From: Aurantiochytrium sp. KH105
Lineage: Eukaryota > Sar > Bigyra > Thraustochytrida > Thraustochytriidae
Assembly: GCA_003116975.1 (NCBI GenBank)
Contig: BGKB01000009.1
Coordinates: forward strand, 559,126 to 623,125
DNA: 64,000 nucleotides
Direction: 5' to 3'
Below are positions 25,701-34,080 of the stretch, in pieces. Made by a program: the position numbers and the translations under genes. Position 1 is the stretch's first letter; each line of letters opens with the position of its first letter. Below the pieces are notes generated by a model. The model was given only the letters and a program-made list of their open reading frames with translations, did not search any database and was not told where the DNA came from.

Positions 25701-27495
25701 TTGTTTGTGCAGCGTGGAGATGCGCAAGGAGAACGTGAGCGTGTTTTTGGGTTTCCAAGAGAGTCTCGAGATGGCTCTTGAGCTGGGCGACGAAGAGGGT
25801 TTTCTGCGCGAGACCCTTTTGCGCGATCCCACGGGCGAGGACGCGGGCGAGGATGGCGCCGGTCGAGACACGCATGGGCGCTCTACTGTGGATGCTGCCT
25901 TGGACATTGTGCGCTCGGAAGTACTCGACCGTTTGCTCGGCACGGCGAATATGCCGCGTCTGCAGGCGGGGCTTTCTATGCTGGCAGCGCTCTTGCCGCT
26001 GAGTCACGATCTTACGGAGCACGTGGGCTGGATTCGCGTCAATCTGATTGAGCGCGAATTCCGAAAGGCAAAATTCTGCGAGGCAGCAATGCAGGTTCAC
26101 CTCGTCGCGGAGCAGCTTGCGTCATCGGATCGGCATGATCTCATGGGAACCGCAAGTCTGGCTTGGGAGCTGCTGCGTAAGCTTGGCAAGCGCGAGGACC
26201 TCGCGGAAGAGGAGGAAGAAGAGAAGGACAGTGATGCCGAGAGCGATGGCGAGCAGGGCGAAGAAACGGCCAATGTGTCGCGTCTGCAAGGTCAAGACGA
26301 CAATGATGATCTCGGTGATCAAGATGAAGATGACGACGCGAGCGAAGATGAAGACAATGAAATGAGCTGCGATGAGGATGAGGACGAGGACGAGGACGAG
26401 GGCGAAGTGGAGCATGGTTCGCATGGGGATGGAAACGACAACAACGATGACGACGACAACGACAATGAAGAGATGAAGCGTTCGGAAAAGAAAAAGTATA
26501 ACAACAACAACAACAACAACAACAAGAAGGACAGGAAAGAAAAGAAGAAGAAGAAGAAGAAGAAGAAAGCACAATCTGTGAGTGCTCAAACGACGCAGCC
26601 TTCAGCGACACAGGCAAAGGTGGTCCAGGTGGAGTACATGATTGTATCTGAGCGTACGATGGGAGCTGCCGTGCAATGCGTCTTGTCGCATCTTTTGGCA
26701 GCTCTTGAAGAGTGCGAGTGGGCGGCCAGTCAAATGAAGGAAGATCCCATTACCGTACCAGCAGCAACGAACTTTCGTCATCGTGAGCTTGCACAAGCGC
26801 GTCGTCGGCGGCGCGAGCAAACGAAACTTTTGCACGAGAAGTTACGGCAGATCCAGGTGGGGTGGGCGCCACTCAATCGTGCCGAACTTCCAGATCACAA
26901 GTGCTACGATGTACTTTTCAAGGCTCAGACACGCATGTACAAGCTTCTCGGTGCGCAGCTGGGCGTGCGCGTTTCGCAAAAGGATGCGAGCGCGCCCCTC
27001 GATTTGCGCAGGCTGCTGCGGCGCACGCGAATGAACTCGGAGTTGACGTACAAGACGCTGCGGCACCGCGGCGGGGCTACGTCTACATCGGCAGCTCACA
27101 TCGCCAAGGAGGCGAAGCAAATGCCAATGTTGGTATTCCAGATTGAGCAATACGACGTGCAATTGGTGCGACTTGCTCGTCTTCAACGTTCGAACGCGTC
27201 AGTCAGCTTGACGGATTTCGTGTACAACATAAACGCGTGGGACTTTCAGATTCGTGTAACAGACAAATCGAAGAAGCGTTCGCGTGCCGCCAAGAGCGAG
27301 AGTCAGCGATCGCGAAGTGACAAGGAGAACACACAGCAATCGTCTTCATCTGGTGCGACGGAAGCAAGCGCCCAAGGTACCAAGCGTATTAAGCGCAAGG
27401 CTAAAAAGGCCTCTTCTTCTTCTTCAGCTGCTGCAGAAGGCGCGGGCACACAAGGGAGCTCGGCATCATCTGCAGCGTCGTCCGCTGCGGCGTAG
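22717..27495 (+). CDS. FANCI: Fanconi anaemia group I protein (FANCI)
   Basis: Partner of FANCD2 in the DNA clamp that repairs interstrand crosslinks; nuclear. 1592 aa from the ATG at 22717, against 1328 in human. Helical-solenoid similarity runs the whole length: an N-terminal block around SGREYALHIIHEVC; LTPLRVAFLLGLAKIKR; LGVRILSQSFAKHSIVQREVL; FRKALFQRDLQPRLVAVHG; and a C-terminal MPMLVFQIEQYDVQLVRLA matching human PNLIFAIEQYEKFLIHL. Extra length comes from acidic and Lys/Asn-rich insertions (about residues 1165-1290), an Asp run near 285, and a basic Ser-rich tail with KR-rich NLS motifs. At the position of the human monoubiquitinated Lys523 the residue is Leu648. No introns are needed. 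Confidence 0.9.
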   Translation: MGGRDIFEEVLQARGGLAVGSQLSLTQADGDLVSLKERLGEVTAEDIKTTLHAHTEDPSLHNFIKIIFRGSPVSEDAALERRLVVYHEVFALAEAGSQLRRELVFNFLLVEVANLPPNVLASLVEKALASIDGDRTIVTNAENRWSPFEFLPALLVRTFDLPPAGVDPRGLCSEDYSQISGREYALHIIHEVCRRPWPVNAATMIVATLQEMAAHFSEDTVAEIVRKGMHQIKRTTYADLPRLAHRLLLMLTSTSVKPARQVEAVDELIAVLEDLNARYRPSDDDDDDDDGLKRSSSLRIPGLDDRCEVIPPTEAENDQQEEEEEETSRVLSEEQREAFKSLLQAEGAVVSHFCMTVAKHLSLGRTFVKSCMHSQNGVVQLTPLRVAFLLGLAKIKRLEAPVVSVLVARVHAASSSVVRAAASPWLAAWHRAGQEAYNDDAHGDAEFWRAHSDGMFEVFDAVIDFSVRGGWDAVVQSLALVGVQLIDKANKYRPAQRVARDVRQAGHETLFPVRERVVLESRDPTLVLGELGVRILSQSFAKHSIVQREVLECIKMRLASAAGSVADQGVVQVVRLLALLVDQVPELILREMNSLKDMLAGLPRVSPRTAAGILLAVQPLFEIRADMVDFCVLVFRKALFQRDLQPRLVAVHGLLVLLRCCPLEQQTEIINCVRRCLGHQMQVRAALYAGLGAAKVDASLKPLVQEMLCAHLESMLARPLSDDDAAGDEGGEAQDESASDATQPKMKQDAAADEADAPTQPKRGSSEDNTQSSACFPIMITERCVDRTSGAVLDPVHTLLETLVMTGATRSVDEVYERVCVYSGEWAGSIVDTSRQLAVQVCEVLLHYRYDERLWIVMCKLMDAGASSPSSKKRNKHSAGDEGDADAEPEDENSHEAQVDLPLASRVAEALRVDQVLDLIERDNQVSPVRRFAQSSLAAGLRRIRETRKISAQEAQERVAGTAVEVCYDAARLGAGDVPASTQALVRRAGRALAPCLCSVEMRKENVSVFLGFQESLEMALELGDEEGFLRETLLRDPTGEDAGEDGAGRDTHGRSTVDAALDIVRSEVLDRLLGTANMPRLQAGLSMLAALLPLSHDLTEHVGWIRVNLIEREFRKAKFCEAAMQVHLVAEQLASSDRHDLMGTASLAWELLRKLGKREDLAEEEEEEKDSDAESDGEQGEETANVSRLQGQDDNDDLGDQDEDDDASEDEDNEMSCDEDEDEDEDEGEVEHGSHGDGNDNNDDDDNDNEEMKRSEKKKYNNNNNNNNKKDRKEKKKKKKKKKAQSVSAQTTQPSATQAKVVQVEYMIVSERTMGAAVQCVLSHLLAALEECEWAASQMKEDPITVPAATNFRHRELAQARRRRREQTKLLHEKLRQIQVGWAPLNRAELPDHKCYDVLFKAQTRMYKLLGAQLGVRVSQKDASAPLDLRRLLRRTRMNSELTYKTLRHRGGATSTSAAHIAKEAKQMPMLVFQIEQYDVQLVRLARLQRSNASVSLTDFVYNINAWDFQIRVTDKSKKRSRAAKSESQRSRSDKENTQQSSSSGATEASAQGTKRIKRKAKKASSSSSAAAEGAGTQGSSASSAASSAAA

Positions 27496-27586
27496 CATTA
27501 TTTTTTTTCCCAGTTAAGGTAGAGATGAGCAAGAGATGATTTGCATACTTTCATTTTGTGTTCAACAAATACAGTGTCAGAGGTTC
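27496..27586. other. short convergent spacer
   Basis: Only 91 bp separate the stop codons of FANCI and the convergent SANT/TAZ-like gene. It includes an eight-T run (27503-27510), which suggests overlapping 3' ends. Confidence 0.6.
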
Positions 27587-29497
27587 TCAGGCAAGACGAG
27601 GACTCTTGGCCTGCGGACGGGCCTCAAAAGCATGGTGTCCGTCGCTGTCAGCTGCGTCAAAATCAGGACCAGGGCTGAAAACGGATTCGTTTGCTTTGCG
27701 CTTGTGAACGATTCCCAAATGTGATCGTTGTTGATGCTGCGCCGCAGAAGCAAAAAAGTCGTCAGTTACGAAGTGGCCCATGGGCGAGGGCGGCGAATCA
27801 CCCGGATGCGAAAGCGCAAAGGGTGAATGTCCCGCGTCCGTGGGCTGGTTGGATCCATCGTCAAGCGACCGGGTAGAAGGTGGACCATTGAGACTGAGAG
27901 GCGCCAGACCTCCGGGTAGCTGGCGCGTCGGCGAGAGCATCGGGGAGGATGCCGAGGACTGTGCCCGCGAGTTGGGGCTCACGGGAGAAGAAGATCGCGA
28001 GGACGGCGTCGAGGTCTCTGAGAAATTGCGGCATCTTGTGTTGAGATTATGCAAGTTGAGTCGCATGTACGAGGGCGACTTGGGCTGCGTGTGGACATGG
28101 AGCGGATAGACGTGCTGTTGGGCCTCGTGTTGTGGCTCTTGTCGACGCTCCAGACCTCTATCATCATCATTGTCATCGTCGCGTGGTGTTAATTTCAGAA
28201 GCTGCGCAAGCGCGCGAGAGGTCCCGGATGCACTCGACGAGGGCGAGCGCTGGAACGCGTTGTGCGGACCAGCATCGTCCGATTTGAGATCGCCGAGAGC
28301 TGTGGGGTAGTCGAAGTCATAGGGATTGTTGTTGCTGGTGGTGCTTGTGTTGTTTCCATGCGATGAGGCTCGACCGCCAGCGAGCAGATCGAGCGGGTCT
28401 GGGTAAACTTGACTCAAGTGTAAAATGTTGTGGGTGGTGGAGATCGGAGGCGGCGGAGGCTGCGAGTGCTGCATGGAATAGGATAGCGGGCGCTCTTCGC
28501 CATAACTTTCGTTGGCACGATCATAGTCGGAGACCTCGGTGCCGTTGCTGTCTGCCTGGAACATGGACGAGAATTGACTGTGAATGCTATGCGGCCCAGA
28601 CCTCGTCGATGCCCGAGGCGTGGACCCAGCAGGGTTGTAAAGATTGACCCCAACGCGGTCATTTTCTTCATGGATGCCAAAGTTACCAAAGTCCGAGGCG
28701 TGGAGAGAGCTCGAGAGACCGCTGTATGTATGGCGAGGGCTGTTGAGCGGCGCGTGGGCCTGACTGTAGGGGGAGTGCGCGCCAGCAAGATGGTGCGTGC
28801 TATTTTGCGCTACCTTGCTGTAGAAGCGGCGTCGAACCTCGAGAAGAAGGCTCCGCGCGTCAAAGGGGGCTTTGACCGATGGCAGTCGCTGGTCGCAGGA
28901 TCCGCACGACGCGTAGTCGCACTTTGCGAGTCCGCGTTGGACGCGAAGTCGATGCATTTGCAGACATCGCGTACAAGCGTTGTGGCTGGAGCATACCCAA
29001 CGGTGCTCGAGAAGCTTGTCGAGAAGACGAATGTCACGCTCCGCAGGGGCGATTTGCAGTCCCTTATCAACCAGAGGGCCAAGGTTGGACCGGCGTAGCT
29101 TGAGATGATGGCGCACGGCATCATGGGAGCGCTTTTGGTTCGTCTTTTCGTTGAATCGATCCGTAATGAGGTGCATGAAGCTTTTTCCGCGAATATTTTG
29201 CTTGCGCTGCTGATGGCAAAAGGCGCTGAGGACTTGGCTGTCATTCCATATGAGACCAACGAGAATGCGTCGTTCTTCGGCACTAAAGCGTCCAGTGCGA
29301 CCGCCACCTGACGAGCAGGATGCTTCGGGAGAACTGACGCATGGAGACGTCGGGGAGTTTGGCGCTGACGAGGGCATCCCCGGGAGATTGTGTGTGTCTA
29401 CGCAGTCGTTGTGCTCGTTCGGGGTGGCAACGTCGGCGGCAAGGACACTAACACTATGCGGGGAGAGGCTTATGGCCCCAGCGGCAGTTTGGTTCAT
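27587..29497 (-). CDS. SANT-like plus TAZ-like putative transcription factor, member 2
   Basis: Not a family I can name. 636 aa from the first in-frame ATG (29497). After a Ser/Pro-rich start, residues about 68-137 form a basic helical block that begins GRFSAEERRILVGLI and ends KRSHDAVRHHLKLRR, like a Myb/SANT DNA-binding fold. Residues about 160-201 carry H-x3-C-x5-C-x2-C-x14-C-x4-C-x2-C. The H-x3-C...C-x2-C part resembles one HCCC zinc site of TAZ domains. The remaining 430 residues are Ser/Pro/His/Asn-rich and probably disordered. The same two blocks with identical Cys spacing occur in the gene at 40594-42330. A DNA-binding regulator is inferred; a distant TAZ co-activator relation is possible. 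Confidence 0.75.
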   Translation of the reverse strand: MNQTAAGAISLSPHSVSVLAADVATPNEHNDCVDTHNLPGMPSSAPNSPTSPCVSSPEASCSSGGGRTGRFSAEERRILVGLIWNDSQVLSAFCHQQRKQNIRGKSFMHLITDRFNEKTNQKRSHDAVRHHLKLRRSNLGPLVDKGLQIAPAERDIRLLDKLLEHRWVCSSHNACTRCLQMHRLRVQRGLAKCDYASCGSCDQRLPSVKAPFDARSLLLEVRRRFYSKVAQNSTHHLAGAHSPYSQAHAPLNSPRHTYSGLSSSLHASDFGNFGIHEENDRVGVNLYNPAGSTPRASTRSGPHSIHSQFSSMFQADSNGTEVSDYDRANESYGEERPLSYSMQHSQPPPPPISTTHNILHLSQVYPDPLDLLAGGRASSHGNNTSTTSNNNPYDFDYPTALGDLKSDDAGPHNAFQRSPSSSASGTSRALAQLLKLTPRDDDNDDDRGLERRQEPQHEAQQHVYPLHVHTQPKSPSYMRLNLHNLNTRCRNFSETSTPSSRSSSPVSPNSRAQSSASSPMLSPTRQLPGGLAPLSLNGPPSTRSLDDGSNQPTDAGHSPFALSHPGDSPPSPMGHFVTDDFFASAAQHQQRSHLGIVHKRKANESVFSPGPDFDAADSDGHHAFEARPQAKSPRLA

Positions 29498-29776
29498 GTC
29501 GGTGGGCGGGATCGCGGAGGTCTGACTCTGAATTGACAAACGGGCGAAAAGGTCGATGCTGCTTTTACCTACGCCGTCCAGGAGTTTCTTCGGTATACAG
29601 ATTTACCAAGCCTGGCCTTTGGCAAGTTGCAAGCCTGGAGAAAGGTTGTCCGCGATCCGCGCGGCCAACTGACTGACTCTGGTCTGCCGACGTTGCTGGC
29701 GCATACGAGCCCTGGCGGGAGATGAATTGCGCACGCGCACAAGGTTGCGACTGGCTGAGGTCAGGTGTACTCTGGA

Positions 29777-30014
29777 TGATGAGGCCAGCCTTGCTTGTAA
29801 ACGAAGGTCCGCGCGAGATTCGCTGGCGAGCAAGCTCTTATCCTGGATTGGATTGTCTCGAGCTGCCTTGCCGGGCAAGGCGGGACGCTGTGCAGTCTTT
29901 CTAGGGGTAGCACAAGAAGAAAAGCGCGAAGGGCTTTTGAAAGAGGGACGCGAGAGGAGATGGGGGGGGGGGGGGCGGAGAAAGAAAGGCAATAGCAGAA
30001 AAGAGGAACAAGGG
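29777..30014. repeat. left copy of gap-flanking duplication
   Basis: This 238-bp block recurs almost exactly at 30127-30363 on the other side of the N run, with only single-base and G-run differences. It most likely represents overlapping contig ends that were not merged. Confidence 0.9.
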
Positions 30015-30126
30015 NNNNNNNNNNNNNNNNNNNNNNNNNNNNNNNNNNNNNNNNNNNNNNNNNNNNNNNNNNNNNNNNNNNNNNNNNNNNNNNNNNNNNN
30101 NNNNNNNNNNNNNNNNNNNNNNNNNN
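30015..30126. other. assembly gap (112 N)
   Basis: Run of undetermined bases at a G-homopolymer-rich site. Confidence 1.
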
Positions 30127-30363
30127 TGATGAGGCCAGCCTTGCTTGTAAACGAAGGTCCGCGCGAGATTCGCTGGCGAGCAAGCTCTTATCCTGGATTG
30201 GATTGTCTCGAGCTGCCTTGCCGGGCAAGGCGGGACGCTGTGCAGTCTTTCTAGGGGTAGCACAAGAAGAAAAGCGGGAAGGGCTTTTGAAAGAGGGACG
30301 GGAGAGGAGGGGGGGGGGGGGGGGCGGAGAAAGAAAGGCAATAGCAGAAAAGAGGAACAAGGG
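30127..30363. repeat. right copy of gap-flanking duplication
   Basis: Near-identical to 29777-30014. It ends in the same AGAGGAACAAGGG, followed by long G-runs (30365-30377, 30397-30405). Confidence 0.9.
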
Positions 30364-32147
30364 AGGGGGGGGGGGGGAGGTTGGTTTTTGGTTTGGGGGG
30401 GGGGTAGGTGGAATGGGCTATCTATTCGATCCACAATATATTATTCGTATGTAGTCTCCGCCTCGCAAGCGCTTTTTGACAAACGCAATCAAGTCCAGAC
30501 GACCGCTCGCAGTGTGCGTGCGCGCATGCGCGCGCGTGCGCCAAAGCACGACCGCCTCGCGGTATTCGCTTCGACTGGCTGGAGCGCTCTCAAGTTGAGG
30601 CCGTTTTTATGTTTTTCTTACAAAACAAATAGTGCAAAGAATACTAAAGAATATGAAGTAATACTGAGTCTTATAATTGGCAATTCACCAGATCGGACCA
30701 TCTCGTGGTGGGGTCAACGTGGAGACCCACCCGAGGGTGCGCCAAGAGCAGACGGAGGCTTTTTGCCACTGTTACTTGCCTGGAATGGCAGGAGGAGACG
30801 CTGGCGGGCGACGTATGTAGGCGTAGGTGGCGCCCCCGCGAGCGGTAGCGCATGCATAACGTGCAGGCAAAACGCATGGAGCCCCAAGTCCAAGCAGCAT
30901 CTCACAAGCGAAGAGAGCGGCTCCCTGGAGCTTGATTTCGCTACCCGGGGCAGATAGACTTGCCCGCGTAGCGGACAGTACATGGCCAGGGGCCGCACAG
31001 GCTGCAACGTGTGTGTTTGTGAAGAGAAGTGGTTCCCAGGCAAGAGTTTTCGCGCCCCGTGGGGCCAGGTTTCAGGGCTGTCATTTTCGAAGGCGGTTCG
31101 CTAGCCCGAGCACGAGCACGCCCCGGGAAGGGCATTTATTTTCCTCTTTCCCTCGGAGTCATCATGGGTACCCATGGGAACAAGGTCGCTCAAGCTTGGT
31201 ACTTGTTGAGGCGATCTAGTCGTACCTATATTGTAGTGGGTTTGTCTCAGGGAGAAAGGGGAAAGAACGTATGGTTTTCAGGTTAAATTTTGTGAAGATT
31301 CAAACGCCTCCATTTTGATTTACAAATTCTTTTGTTCACCTTGCCTTGGCAACACAGCTGACGGGCCGGTAAGAGTATTTTTGATCGACGCTGCGGACAT
31401 GTTGCTCAAATATTGCCCATAGGTCAAGCAAGGCCTGCGAGTTTGCATCCTTCACGCAGCATCTTCTTGCGTGCGTGCGCGCATGCTCGCGACTGTGATG
31501 CACCGGGGGTTGGCGGGCACGCACGTGTTTTAAAGCTACGTGTGGTCAACAGGCATCGACGTGGGCGGAATTCTGCGTCTCAAGCTCGATCTGTAGCCGA
31601 TGCCAGGCAAGACGGCATGTGCCATACAAAAACGTGTGTTGTATTTGACCGTGGGCAGTTTTGAAAGCAACATAGATTTCGTGGTTTGACGAGGCTGACA
31701 CGCACCGAGCGAGCTATGCGATTTTTTGCGGGTACTTTGCCTTTTGTGAAGAAAGGAGGAGAATCTCTTTCCAGTGCGTTGCAAGTGGTATGAGGAAGGA
31801 AGCGCTACATAACGAACTGATCCGCCAATGCTTGCAAGGAGAAATCGAATAAGTTGCGGTGCTTGCTATGGTATATTTTTATTTACCCTCGGGAGATCCA
31901 TAACGTATTTGGCAGCATGCCATGTGAACCTGGTTTTCTCGGAAAGGGATGTGGGATCGTAAGTGCGTTGCAGGGATTTGGTTTTGGCGCTTGCAGCGCG
32001 CATGTCATTTATCTTTCTTTCAATTTGTCGCCTTGAAAGCTCGGAAGAGATGAACATGTAGCTTGGGGAAAGAATGATGAAAGTCGCCATGATGCAGGGC
32101 TAGCTAGCTTCCGTGGCGAAGCGACGTCTTGTGCGACGTTGTGAGGA

Positions 32148-32759
32148 TTAGTAGCCCTCGTTGGAGGTGGTTATGGTATAGTCTGGGTATGCTTTAGCAA
32201 GAACCTCTTTGGACGTTTCGTGCATGGGTTCATCCTGCCAGGGAAAGCCATAGGAGTAGCCAAAGATTTCGATCTTTTTTGTCTCTGACGAATGTGTGAT
32301 GCGGCCACCGCCCATGACTCTAAAGTACATGCCTGGAGTGGGGTTTTGCTGCAAGAGTTCGATGGTGGGCTGGGCCGCGTCTTTGTGGTAGGCTGCGAAT
32401 TTTCGGCCTCGGACGAGAAACTTCGTTTCGTCATCCTTGGTGAGCTTGATGAGCACATACTTTTGTCTCGCGTCTTCGTCGATTCCGGCTTCCTGGATGG
32501 TGTCGAAGACGGTTGAGATCGACGGCGCGTCCGCGGCGGTATCAGGCTTTGCGGCTTCGGCGTCCGTTTCTTGCGCCGCGGCAGCTTGGCCGCCCTCGCG
32601 CATGGCTGCCGCCTGTGCGCGCTCCTCCTCGGTTGTGTCTGGGAAGGCGCTCATGGTCTTGAAGGGAGAGGAGGACGAGGTGAGTTTCCGCGTGGAGGCG
32701 TCAGCTGCGCACACGTTCGTCCAGCAAGAGCGTGCTACGCGGGTCGCGCGGCGCAGCAT
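32148..32759 (-). CDS. PHPT1: 14-kDa phosphohistidine phosphatase (PHPT1/janus family)
   Basis: Removes phosphate from phosphohistidine (and phospholysine) on proteins. 203 aa from ATG 32759. The C-terminal 115 residues match PHPT1 along its length: YVLIKL, the K-F-A-A-Y-H block with catalytic His125 (human H53), MGGGRITHSSETKKIEIFGYS, and a C-terminus reading YPDYTITTSNEGY against human YPDYEVTWANDGY. The extra N-terminus is Arg/Ser-rich and almost free of acids up to residue 40, like a mitochondrial presequence. A second ATG at 32654 (Met36) would give a shorter form without it. An Ala/Glu-rich linker joins the two parts. Confidence 0.92.
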   Translation of the reverse strand: MLRRATRVARSCWTNVCAADASTRKLTSSSSPFKTMSAFPDTTEEERAQAAAMREGGQAAAAQETDAEAAKPDTAADAPSISTVFDTIQEAGIDEDARQKYVLIKLTKDDETKFLVRGRKFAAYHKDAAQPTIELLQQNPTPGMYFRVMGGGRITHSSETKKIEIFGYSYGFPWQDEPMHETSKEVLAKAYPDYTITTSNEGY

Positions 32760-33980
32760 GCGTCGTCGTCGTCGTCGTTGTATCCAAATTGTTCACTTGA
32801 TCGCTCGACAGCTTGACTGTGAGTCGATAGTAATACTATGTACTATACGAGCCGCACTAGTGGCAGGCAGACTAAAAGTCCAGGACACTTTGGCCGCCGT
32901 GCTGAGCAGCCAGACAAGACGATCCATCCGCCGCGCGTGAGTCCGTGAGCAAGAAGAGCCTATTCGCGCGGTTGTTTCCGCTTGCGCAGACTCATACCCT
33001 CGAAACTGAGGAATGCAGAAAGAAGAATTGAAGGAACCTGACTGTGAATGGAAAAGGCACGCCTGGCGCACAACAGTGCACACCGTGCATTCTTTCGTGC
33101 GTTCCCATCGCTCGAGGACTCCTTGCGCGTACCCCTCCTCGCCTACGCGGTGCGGCGCGCGCGTGAAAGTCCCGCCACAGTTCCCGCACCTTCAAACCAA
33201 CCACTGAACTCGGTTCCAGGTCGGACGCAGGCCACTGCGAGAAGATTTTCAATCATTTCTAAAAAAATGTTTTCTCCGATAAAAATCCTTTTCTTTTCTT
33301 TCTTTCCGTTGCTACTTATGACAGACAGTGAGGCCTGGGAGACCTGAGAGAGGTCGAAAGACGGCTGAAAACGTATTCGGGATTCCTTTTCTTTATCTTT
33401 TTCAGGGGTCGTTTCTTGAGTTCAGACTTTGCGATGAAACCCTACTGGCGGGTGCGACACATGGCAAGACAAACAAAGAGCTCCCGCTCAGCTGGCTGCT
33501 GCAGCTGTCTGACTGCTGGCCGTACTGCTCGCTCTGTCTGCCAGCTGTAGCATGCCAGCAGCCCCAGCTGTTCTGCACGTCATGCAGCCCAGACGGCGGT
33601 AACGTCTTCTTCGCAAAGTCGGATACCGACATCGTATACGTTCTCTGGGTCGCAGGCGCAGGTTCGCTCCTGAAGAGCGTGCGCTTTGCGCTGCCAATTC
33701 AGTTTGGATTCATTCTTTTTCTTACCTACCTTCTTCTTCTCCCGCATAGTAAAATACCTCTTTTTTTTCCTTCTCGTATCCCACCGAAAAACAAAAGTTT
33801 TTTCTTTTCTTTCCCTTGGCCAGTGAAAACTTTTCTCCATTTTCTCACCTCCCCCCACCGCGCCCACCAACTTTGTGAGGAAGCGCGCAACAGCCGCCTG
33901 CCCGGTGAGGCAGGCAGGCAGGCAGCTGCAGGCTGCAGGCTGCAGCAGGCAGGCAAGCCGCAAGTCATCACAGGCGCTGG

Positions 33981-34080
33981 CCTTGCCTTGCCTTGCCTTG
34001 CCTTGCCTTGCCTTGCCTTGCCTTGCTTTGCCTTGCCTTGCCTTGCCTTGCCTTGCCTTGCCTTGCCTTGCCTTGCCTTG
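33981..34080. repeat. (CCTTG)n pentanucleotide repeat, 20 units
   Basis: One hundred bases of CCTTG with a single CTTTG variant near 34026. Confidence 0.95.

Larger units (their letters stand above)
29498..32147. other. 2.6-kb region with assembly gap, no gene seen
   Basis: Upstream of the member-2 regulator gene. It contains a run of N flanked by duplicated sequence, G-runs, and AT-richer sequence from 30600 to 32100 without any recognisable frame. Confidence 0.5.
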
